Origin: Chitinophagaceae bacterium
Lineage (GTDB): Bacteria > Bacteroidota > Bacteroidia > Chitinophagales > Chitinophagaceae
Direction of reading: 5' to 3'
Length of the DNA: 51,360 bases
Assembly: GCA_947447825.1 (NCBI GenBank)
Contig: CANFLL010000021.1
Span: 1-51,360, forward strand
Positions within the stretch are counted from its first letter, which is position 1. Every line of letters starts with the position of its first letter. Below the pieces are notes generated by a model. The model was not told where the DNA came from and did not search any database. It saw nothing but the letters and a program-made list of their open reading frames with translations. The position numbers and the translations under genes were made by a program. This document shows, in pieces, positions 9,298-16,244 of this stretch.

Positions 9298-11463
9298 CTA
9301 TTCCTTCACAAACCTCACTCCACTCACCTTGCCATCAGCAGTCTGTATCCGCAGATGATATACCCCTGCCGGTAAAACCCTAATAGACAGAGTGGGGTTA
9401 GTAGCATGATTTAAAGAAACACCCTTTACCACCCTTCCCATATTATCTATTACTTGTACAGAAGTTATTTTATTACCCATAACCGTAACAACATCTCTTG
9501 ATGGGTTAGGGATAATTGACAATTGATAATTATCAATTGTCAATTGAACTGAAACCACTTGGCTATATGTACTTGCCCCATCTTTATCAATAGCTTTTAT
9601 CCGGTAGTAAAGCCCCCCTGCCCCCCTAAAGGGTGGTTCTGCATCAACGTAACTATAACTATTATTGCCACTACCTACAGCAGTTTTGGTGTTTACATCC
9701 GTAAAGTTTACACCATCTAAGCTGCGTTGGATGGTAAAAAAGCCCGTATTTACCTCCCCCATTGTTTGCCATTGCAACTGCACCTGCCCATTAGTTTGTT
9801 TCGCACTTAGGGTAATGTCTTTAATGGGCAGGGTGGTAATGTTGATGGTATCGCTATATAAAGTAAGCTTGGTAGCCACTGCATTGCTTGCCACCACCCA
9901 GTATTTACCATTGGCAGTTACGGTGTAGGTGCTATCGCTTTTGTTTGTTGCTACCAGTGTGCCATTCTTATACCATTTGTAGGTATTGTTGGTAGTTGTG
10001 CCACCTATGGAAACAGATAGTGTATTGCCATTTTGTAGTAGGGAAACATTTGCTTGTGGGACATACACCGCAAAAGAATACTTTTTCGCAATAGCCTCAA
10101 CCCCACTAAAAATTAACTTATTGTTGTTTAGTGCCAAACTTATCAAGTAGGGTAGGTTAACCAATGAACTAGGGATTGCCCCTTTTAGGTTATTGGCGGC
10201 AAGTGAAATACCTGTTACCCGCCAGTTGTACTCTGTTACCCCAAACCAACTGCTTACAGGGAGTTTGGTTAACCAGTTGGTGTGGTTTACCCATGTTGCA
10301 CCACCTGTGCTGTTGTACAGATCTACCAAGGCAAGGCTGTCCTGTATGTTTGTTGGGTAGTTGATGGTGATGGTGTCGCTGTGCAGGGTAAGATATATGG
10401 CAACGGCATTTGTGGCGGCTGTATAGTAAAGTCCATTACTGGTTGGTCTGTAACTACTGTCGATGGTTTTTGTTGCTACCAATGTGCCACTATTATACCA
10501 TTTGTAGGTATTATTTATTGGTGTGCCACCTACAGAAACTGAAAGGGTAGTATCAGCATTGTTTTGTTGTAGTGGCACTATTGCTTGTGGGGCATAAAGA
10601 TTATTATACGCTTTTAGCTTGGCAATTGGCTCCATACCTGCAAAAGTGAATTTATTGTTAGACACCCCACCTTGTCCAGTGGGGCTAAGTTTGGTTAGGT
10701 TAAGTATGGAAGAAGGAATTGTGCCACTCAATTGGTTGTTTTGCAAAACAAAGAAAGTTAGGTTGGTTAAGTTACCCAAGGATGTAGGGATTGTGCCAGT
10801 TAATTGATTATTATACAACCTTAGCTCAACTAGGTTAGTCAAGTTGCCTAAAGAAGAGGGGATTGTACCACTTAATTGATTATAACATAGAACAAGTTCT
10901 TGCAAGTTGGTTAGGTTGCCTAATGAAGCAGGGATTGCGTTGCTTAGTTTATTATTATTCAAATAAAGCTTTGTTAGATTAGTTAAGTTGCCAAAAGAAG
11001 AAGGAATTGAACCAGTTAGTTGATTACCACTTAAACCAAGAAATTGCAGACTGGTAAAATTTCCTAATGAAGAAGATATTGTATCAGTTAGTGTATTATG
11101 AGATAAATCCAAATAAGCCAGGTTGGTTAAATTGCCTAAAGAACTGGGAATTCTACCTGTTAATTTGTTGCCCAAAAGTAAATACGTTAGTTTATTCAGA
11201 TTGCCTAAAGAGTAAGGGATGCTACCTTTTAAACCAGTAACAAGTTTTATAGAATCAACCCTATTATTTGCATCCAGCCCAATTCCATACCAAGTACTAA
11301 CAGGAGCTTTTGTTAACCAATTAGTTTTAGAATACCAATTAGCCCCATCTGTACTATCATATAAATTTACCAAAGCAAGGCTGTCTTGTATGTTTACCTG
11401 TGCTTTTAGGTTCGTTGCAGCAAACAAGCATACGGCAATCAGGAGTGTGGATATTTTTTTCAT
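9298..11463 (-). CDS. Secreted leucine-rich-repeat protein with T9SS type A sorting domain
   Basis: 721 residues. A signal peptide (1-21, ending L-K-A-Q) is followed by an LRR N-cap (D-S-L-A-L-V-N-L-Y-D-S-T...N-W) and eight plant-type 24-residue LRRs (S-L-G-N-L-T-N-L...G-x-I-P). Next comes an Ig-like domain (Y-K-W-Y-N-S-G-T-L-V-A-T), a second cap with one LRR, a second Ig-like domain, a fibronectin-like domain (L-Q-W-Q-T-M-G-E) and a sorting domain (I-I-P-N-P-S...F-V-K-E). The body is closely related to the adjacent 857-residue gene, but the sorting domain matches that of the NHL-repeat protein instead. A G/C palindromic element supplies the residues P-P-F-R-G-A-G-G-L in the fibronectin-like domain. 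Cell-surface ligand binding or adhesion is inferred from LRR and Ig domains; no enzyme motif is visible. Confidence 0.88.
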   Translation of the reverse strand: MKKISTLLIAVCLFAATNLKAQVNIQDSLALVNLYDSTDGANWYSKTNWLTKAPVSTWYGIGLDANNRVDSIKLVTGLKGSIPYSLGNLNKLTYLLLGNKLTGRIPSSLGNLTNLAYLDLSHNTLTDTISSSLGNFTSLQFLGLSGNQLTGSIPSSFGNLTNLTKLYLNNNKLSNAIPASLGNLTNLQELVLCYNQLSGTIPSSLGNLTNLVELRLYNNQLTGTIPTSLGNLTNLTFFVLQNNQLSGTIPSSILNLTKLSPTGQGGVSNNKFTFAGMEPIAKLKAYNNLYAPQAIVPLQQNNADTTLSVSVGGTPINNTYKWYNSGTLVATKTIDSSYRPTSNGLYYTAATNAVAIYLTLHSDTITINYPTNIQDSLALVDLYNSTGGATWVNHTNWLTKLPVSSWFGVTEYNWRVTGISLAANNLKGAIPSSLVNLPYLISLALNNNKLIFSGVEAIAKKYSFAVYVPQANVSLLQNGNTLSVSIGGTTTNNTYKWYKNGTLVATNKSDSTYTVTANGKYWVVASNAVATKLTLYSDTINITTLPIKDITLSAKQTNGQVQLQWQTMGEVNTGFFTIQRSLDGVNFTDVNTKTAVGSGNNSYSYVDAEPPFRGAGGLYYRIKAIDKDGASTYSQVVSVQLTIDNYQLSIIPNPSRDVVTVMGNKITSVQVIDNMGRVVKGVSLNHATNPTLSIRVLPAGVYHLRIQTADGKVSGVRFVKE
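9519..9546. repeat. 28-bp perfect palindrome encoding a linker
   Basis: Half-site TTGACAATTGATAA is followed at once by its exact reverse complement. It encodes the linker (T-I-D-N-Y-Q-L-S-I) between the fibronectin-like domain and the sorting domain of the 721-residue LRR protein. The boundaries were placed by eye and may be off by a base or two. Confidence 0.75.
9612..9640 (-). repeat. G/C palindromic element inside the LRR gene
   Basis: On the gene strand it contains ACCCTTTAGGGGGGCAGGGG and is read as P-P-F-R-G-A-G-G-L. The paralogues have A-A-S-G-V-N-Y or P-T-N-V-I-N-Y at this point, so the segment looks inserted or substituted. It belongs to the same family as the copies in hisF and trpA. 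Confidence 0.7.
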
Positions 11464-11517
11464 ACTTAATTGTAATTAAATGATTTGAATGAAAATAATG
11501 ATTGCTTTAATAGACAT

Positions 11518-11544
11518 AAAAAAGAGGGGGGACGCTGCCCCCCT
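11518..11544 (-). terminator. Rho-independent terminator of the 857-residue LRR gene
   Basis: Minus-strand stem AGGGGGG/CCCCCCT with loop CAGCGT, then C and six T residues. It lies 55 bp upstream of the next gene's start codon, so that gene's promoter must sit in a very short space or inside the repeat. Confidence 0.8.
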
Positions 11545-11551
11545 ACTGTAA

Positions 11552-11647
11552 TGTCTGAACCATGATTTATAAGATTAAAATGATTTGTGAGATTTGCGGA
11601 GGACATCCTTTTTAATCATCAAAATCCTATAAATCTTGGTTCAGACA
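11552..11647. repeat. 96-bp imperfect palindrome, copy 2
   Basis: Same TGTCTGAACC...GGTTCAGACA element as at 9194-9290, differing at a few bases mainly in the central segment. It begins 7 bp beyond the stop codon of the 857-residue LRR gene. Confidence 0.9.
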
Positions 11648-11654
11648 ACAACTC

Positions 11655-14228
11655 CTATTCCTTCACAAACCTAGTGGTTTGTCTATCGCCATCCTTACCC
11701 ACCAGCTCCAGCAAGTAAACTCCTGCGGTCAGGTTTTTCACGTTAATACCCGTACCGTTGCCGCCAACAACCACGCTGGTTGAGACCTGTTTGCCCAAAA
11801 CAGATATGATGATTGCATTGTAGCTCTTGCCAACCCCGATGCCACCAATGGTCAATACATCCTTGGCAGGGTTGGGGAAAGTGGTTAGAGATAAGTGGTT
11901 AGTGGTTAGTGAAACTATTTTGCTGTAGGCTATTACTCCAGTCTTATCTATTGATTTTATACGATAATAGTTTACGCCACTAGCAGCAGAAGCATCAATA
12001 TAACTGTAACCATTGGCACCACTACCTACGGCGGTTTTGGCATTAACATCTATAAAGTTTACACCATCAATGCTGCGTTGAATAACAAACGATGCCGCAT
12101 TTATCTCTCCCATTGTCTGCCATTGCAACTGCACCTGCCCATTGGTTTCTTTTGCACTTAGTGTGATGTCCTTTATTGGCAGGGTAGTTATATTGATAGT
12201 ATCACTGTAAAGCGTAAGTTTTGTAGCCACCGCATTGGTTGCCGCCACCCAGTATTTGCCATTGGCGGTAACAGTGTAGGTGCTATCTGCCACTTTTGTA
12301 GCCACCAACGTATCATTCCTATACCATTTAAAGGAATTGTTGGCGGGTGTGCCGCCTACAGAAACAGACAAGCTGTTGCCATTTTGTAGTAACGGTACAA
12401 TTGCCTGATGCGCGTAAGTGGCAAACGAAAATTTCTTTGCAATATTCTCAATCCCACTAAAAGTTAATTGGTTGTTGTTTAGTACCAAACTTGAAAGGTA
12501 GGGCAAGCTATCCAATGAAGCAGGTATTGCCCCCTTTAGGTTATTGGCGGCAAGTGAGATGCCTGTAACCCGCCAGTTGTACTCTGTTACCCCGTACCAA
12601 CTGCTTACAGGCAATTTGGTTAGCCAGTTGGTATGGTTTACCCAGTTTGCGCCACCTGTGCTGTTATATAAAGCCACCAAGGCAAGGCTGTCTTGTGGGT
12701 TGGTCGGGTAGTTGATGATGATGCTATCGCTGTATAGGGTGAGTTTTGTGGCAATGGCATTGGTGGCAGCCACATAGTATAGCCCATTGCTGGTAGGCCT
12801 GTAGGTACTGTCACTTTTTATGGTGGTTACCAGTGTGCCGCTATTAAACCATTTATAAGTATTGTTGGCAGGTGTGCCACCCACAGCAACTGAGAAAGTA
12901 GTATCACTTTTTTTTAAAGTTAACGGTACAATGGCCTGAGGACTATAATAAGAAACAGATTTCCTTGCGAGAGCCTCCATGCCATTAAAGGTTAGTTGAT
13001 TATTATTGATGGACAAACTCAAAAGCTGGGCTTGGCTACCCAATGTGGAAGGGACGGTGCCACTTAATTGGTTATAGCTAAGGTTTAAAAGGTTTAGCTT
13101 GGGGAGGTTACCCAAGGAAGAAGGGATGCTACCTGTTAATTGATTGTTGTAGAGGTACAGAAAGTATATTTTAGTAAGGTTGCCAAAGGAAGGGGGGAAA
13201 GAGCCACTTAATTTATTACTATCAAGATATAAATAGTGAAGGTTGGGGATGTTACCCAAGGATGAAGGAATGGTATCGGTTAATTGATTACTATATAATT
13301 TCAAATTTGTAAGGCTGGTCAGGCTTCCCAAAGAGGGAGGGATGGCACCACTCAACTGGTTGTCGTTCAAAAATAATTGGTTCAGGTTGGTTAGGTTGCC
13401 CAAGGAAGAAGGAATACTACCCGTTAACTTATTATTCCAAAGTTGCAAATCAATCAAATTGGTTAGGTTACCCAAAGAAGCTGGTATTACACCACTTAAT
13501 TGATTATTATATAATTCTAAATAGGCAAGGTTGGTTAAATTACCAAAAGAAACAGGTATGTTACCTGTTAGGTTATTGCCAACCAATTCCAAATCTGTAA
13601 CATTAGTTAGGTTGCCCAAGGAAGAAGGGATAGTATCGCTTAATTGATTTAAGTTGAGATATAGTGTTTGCAGGTTAATTAAATTTCCTAAGGAAGAGGG
13701 TATAGAACCAGTTAAATTGTTAACTACGAGATTTAATACAGTAAGTTTTGATAAATTACCCAAGGAAGAAGGGATACTCCCTGTCAAATTATTGAAGTGT
13801 AAATCTAAATAGTTAAGATTTGTTAAATTTCCTAAAGAAGATGGGATATTTCCCGTCAAATTATTATCAGTTAGGTCTAAATATGTAAGGTTTGTTAAGT
13901 TGCTAATTGAAGGCGGTATACTCCCTACTAAATTATTAGATGAAAGATTTAAATACTTAAGATTAATTAAGTTGCCTATAGAAATTGGGATAGACCCACC
14001 TGATAGATAGACTTTCAAATTTATAGAATCAACGCGGTTATTTGAATTTACACCTATCCCATACCAACTACTTACAGGTGCTTTACTTAACCAATTAGTT
14101 CCATTCAAGCCATTTGTGCTATCATATAGTTCTACTAGTATAAGGCTATCTTGTTTGTTTACTTGGGCTTTGAGGGTGGACACTGCAAATAAGCATACAG
14201 TAATAAAGAGTGTGGATATTTTTTTCAT
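11655..14228 (-). CDS. Secreted leucine-rich-repeat protein with T9SS type A sorting domain (857 aa)
   Basis: 857 residues with the same plan as its downstream neighbour: signal peptide (1-21), cap with D-S-L-I-L-V-E-L-Y-D-S-T, then about fourteen 24-residue plant-type LRRs (G-S-I-P-S-S-L-G-N-L-T-N-L), Ig-like domain, second cap with one LRR, second Ig-like domain, fibronectin-like domain (L-Q-W-Q-T-M-G-E-I) and a sorting domain (F-P-N-P-A-K-D-V-L-T-I-G-G...R-F-V-K-E). The extra LRRs relative to the 721-residue paralogue suggest expansion by unequal recombination among 72-bp units. The sorting domain is of the kind seen in the 2273-residue protein, not that of the LRR paralogue. Predicted to be exported by T9SS and attached to the surface; ligand unknown. 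Confidence 0.88.
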   Translation of the reverse strand: MKKISTLFITVCLFAVSTLKAQVNKQDSLILVELYDSTNGLNGTNWLSKAPVSSWYGIGVNSNNRVDSINLKVYLSGGSIPISIGNLINLKYLNLSSNNLVGSIPPSISNLTNLTYLDLTDNNLTGNIPSSLGNLTNLNYLDLHFNNLTGSIPSSLGNLSKLTVLNLVVNNLTGSIPSSLGNLINLQTLYLNLNQLSDTIPSSLGNLTNVTDLELVGNNLTGNIPVSFGNLTNLAYLELYNNQLSGVIPASLGNLTNLIDLQLWNNKLTGSIPSSLGNLTNLNQLFLNDNQLSGAIPPSLGSLTSLTNLKLYSNQLTDTIPSSLGNIPNLHYLYLDSNKLSGSFPPSFGNLTKIYFLYLYNNQLTGSIPSSLGNLPKLNLLNLSYNQLSGTVPSTLGSQAQLLSLSINNNQLTFNGMEALARKSVSYYSPQAIVPLTLKKSDTTFSVAVGGTPANNTYKWFNSGTLVTTIKSDSTYRPTSNGLYYVAATNAIATKLTLYSDSIIINYPTNPQDSLALVALYNSTGGANWVNHTNWLTKLPVSSWYGVTEYNWRVTGISLAANNLKGAIPASLDSLPYLSSLVLNNNQLTFSGIENIAKKFSFATYAHQAIVPLLQNGNSLSVSVGGTPANNSFKWYRNDTLVATKVADSTYTVTANGKYWVAATNAVATKLTLYSDTINITTLPIKDITLSAKETNGQVQLQWQTMGEINAASFVIQRSIDGVNFIDVNAKTAVGSGANGYSYIDASAASGVNYYRIKSIDKTGVIAYSKIVSLTTNHLSLTTFPNPAKDVLTIGGIGVGKSYNAIIISVLGKQVSTSVVVGGNGTGINVKNLTAGVYLLELVGKDGDRQTTRFVKE

Positions 14229-14282
14229 ACTTAATTGTGATTAAATGATTTTAATGAAAACAATGATTGTTGCAATAGACAT

Positions 14283-14310
14283 AAAAAAGGAGGGGGATGC
14301 TGCCCCCTCC
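14283..14310 (-). terminator. Rho-independent terminator of the NHL-repeat gene
   Basis: Minus-strand stem GGAGGGGG/CCCCCTCC with loop CAGCAT followed by six T residues. The stem is changed compensatorily relative to the other three copies, which supports a selected hairpin. Confidence 0.8.
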
Positions 14311-14317
14311 TATATCT

Positions 14318-14414
14318 TGTCTGAACCATGATTTATAAGATTAAAATGATTTGTGAGATTTGCGGAGAATAATCCTTTTTAATCATCAAAATCCTATAAA
14401 TCTTGGTTCAGACA
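14318..14414. repeat. 97-bp imperfect palindrome, copy 3
   Basis: Third copy of the TGTCTGAACC palindrome, starting 7 bp beyond the stop codon of the NHL-repeat gene. Most differences from the other copies lie in the centre, while the arms are nearly identical. Confidence 0.9.
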
Positions 14415-14421
14415 ACAACCC

Positions 14422-16083
14422 TTATTTCTTCACAAACCCTACTCCACTCTCTTTACCATCTATTGTTTGCACACGCAAATGATAAGCCCCTGCCGGCAAA
14501 CCAACCACAGAAAGCGTAGGGTTAGTAGCATCTTTTAGGGAAACAACCTTTACTACCTTTCCTGAATTATCAATTACCTGTAAAGAAGAAATGTGGCTAC
14601 CCTTAACAATTACATTATCCTTACTTGGGTTGGGATACAGAGTTAACTGATTACTGTTTACGGTAAACTGCACAGAAACAACTTTGCTAAAAGTAGAACT
14701 TCCATCCTTATCTACATTTTTAAGCCTGTAATAGTTAATGACATTGGTAGGACTATTATCTGTGAAACTATACTCATTTGCCCCACTGCCCACAGCTTTT
14801 AATGTGCCTATGTCTGTAAATGAAATACCATCCATACTCCTTTCTACCACAAAGTGGTCTGCATTCAGTTCTGTAACGGTCTGCCAGCCCAGTAGTACAC
14901 CGCTTGTCGCATGGGTTGCCGAAAAACCCATTAGCCGCAACGGTAAGACTTTGGTGTACGTTATTTTGCGTACACGGTTAAAGACTGAGTTCGATAAATA
15001 TATATTTCCACTTGTATCTATGGTCAAATAATTAGGGTAATCTATTTCTGCATTAAGGGGATTTCCCCCGTCTCCACTATAACCAAATTTTCCATTGCCG
15101 GCAATAGTAGTAATGGTATCGTTGGTTACCTTTCGGATAACGTAATTGGCTTGATCTGTTATATATAAGTTGCCTAGTTTATCAAGTGCGACCCCATAAG
15201 GTCCATCCAATTCTGCATTTATAGCCTTCCCCCCGTCGCCACTATAACCAGGGGTACCCTTACCCACAACCGTGGTGATAATGCCATTAGTGGATACCTT
15301 ACGGATACGGTAGTTAAGATTATCGGCTATGTAAATATTACCTGCGTTATCAACAAGTATCTCATGTGGGTTATTTAAAACTGCATTTGTTGCAAGCCCC
15401 CCATCACCACTAAAACCACCTTGAAAGCTACTACCCGCAACCCTAGTAATGATGCCACTTGTGTCTATTTTGCGCACACGGTTTGTTCCATCCACAAAAA
15501 ACACATTTCCTATCGTATCTATTGCCAGCCCCAATGGGTTGTATAGTGTTGCTTTTATGGCAGGTCCTCCATCGCCAATAAGTCCTATTGCGCCCGTTCC
15601 GGCAATGGTGGTGATGATGCCGGCCGTGTCTATTTTGCGGATACGGTTGTTTACCGCGTCTGCAATGTAGATATTCCCATGCTTGTCTACTTTTACATCA
15701 AAAGGAACATTCAGTTGCGCTTTGGTTGCCAATATACTGTCCCCATTGTACCCCCCTATTGTTCCTATGCCTGTATTGGTCGTTCCGCCGTTAATGCCAG
15801 CAATGGTGGTGATGGTGCCGTTGGGTGCTACCTTGCGGATGCGCTGGTTATCGTGTTCGGCAATCAATAAATTACCATGGTTATCCAAGGTAATTCCATA
15901 AGGTCCCAACAATTCCGCCTTTGTGGCGGGGCCACCATCGCCACTAAAACCTGCCGTACCCGTGCCAGCAATGGTGGTGATGGTAGCAATAGTGGTTTGG
16001 GCAGTAGTACGTTGCACAATTGCCGATAATAGACAACAAGCAAGAAGTTTACAACTGTTTCTGAAAATAAGTTTTGTACACAT
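14422..16083 (-). CDS. Secreted NHL-repeat protein with T9SS type A sorting domain
   Basis: 553 residues. After an N-terminal hydrophobic signal segment (about residues 8-28, ending T-T-A-Q) come six NHL repeats (G-T-I-T-T-I-A-G...G-F-S-G-D-G-G-P-A...L-x-x-P-x-G-I-x-x-D-x-x-G-N-L-x-I-A-D...R-I-R-K-V), which should close as a six-bladed beta-propeller over residues 32-375. A fibronectin-like domain (L-G-W-Q-T-V-T-E-L-N-A-D-H-F-V-V-E-R-S) and a sorting domain (L-Y-P-N-P-S-K-D...G-F-V-K-K) follow. NHL propellers bind ligands or act as scaffolds; no catalytic residues are evident. It shares its 5' leader and 3' palindrome with the two LRR genes downstream. Confidence 0.88.
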   Translation of the reverse strand: MCTKLIFRNSCKLLACCLLSAIVQRTTAQTTIATITTIAGTGTAGFSGDGGPATKAELLGPYGITLDNHGNLLIAEHDNQRIRKVAPNGTITTIAGINGGTTNTGIGTIGGYNGDSILATKAQLNVPFDVKVDKHGNIYIADAVNNRIRKIDTAGIITTIAGTGAIGLIGDGGPAIKATLYNPLGLAIDTIGNVFFVDGTNRVRKIDTSGIITRVAGSSFQGGFSGDGGLATNAVLNNPHEILVDNAGNIYIADNLNYRIRKVSTNGIITTVVGKGTPGYSGDGGKAINAELDGPYGVALDKLGNLYITDQANYVIRKVTNDTITTIAGNGKFGYSGDGGNPLNAEIDYPNYLTIDTSGNIYLSNSVFNRVRKITYTKVLPLRLMGFSATHATSGVLLGWQTVTELNADHFVVERSMDGISFTDIGTLKAVGSGANEYSFTDNSPTNVINYYRLKNVDKDGSSTFSKVVSVQFTVNSNQLTLYPNPSKDNVIVKGSHISSLQVIDNSGKVVKVVSLKDATNPTLSVVGLPAGAYHLRVQTIDGKESGVGFVKK

Positions 16084-16111
16084 AATTGAATTGAGATTAA
16101 ATGATTTGAAT

Positions 16112-16140
16112 GCCCCCCGTCCCCTAAAGGGGGGAGTAGG
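16112..16140 (-). repeat. G/C palindromic element in the NHL-gene leader
   Basis: Minus-strand reading CTCCCCCCTTTAGGGGACGG replaces the part of the conserved leader seen upstream of the two LRR genes, 29 bp before the start codon. Same family as the coding copies in hisF and trpA. Confidence 0.75.
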
Positions 16141-16181
16141 TCAAAAATATAATAATGAATTTAAAACGATAGACAGATATT

Positions 16182-16209
16182 AAAAATAGGGGGGACGCTG
16201 CCCCCCTAT
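16182..16209 (-). terminator. Rho-independent terminator of the 2273-residue gene
   Basis: Minus-strand stem TAGGGGGG/CCCCCCTA with loop CAGCGT followed by five T residues. This gene has the terminator but not the 97-bp palindrome; the palindrome position holds a G/C element instead. Confidence 0.8.
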
Positions 16210-16220
16210 TGTCATCCCAA

Positions 16221-16244
16221 AGTTCCCCTTTAGGGGCGAAGGGG
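16221..16244 (+). repeat. G/C palindromic element abutting a stop codon
   Basis: AGTTCCCCTTTAGGGGCGAA followed by GGGG ends exactly at the stop codon of the 2273-residue gene, antisense to it. Core identical to the copies elsewhere except for one G-to-A change. Confidence 0.8.

Noticed and set aside
16182-16209. G-quadruplex or regulatory G-tract
   Set aside because: The paired C-tract and following T-run explain it as an intrinsic terminator, with compensatory changes in other copies.
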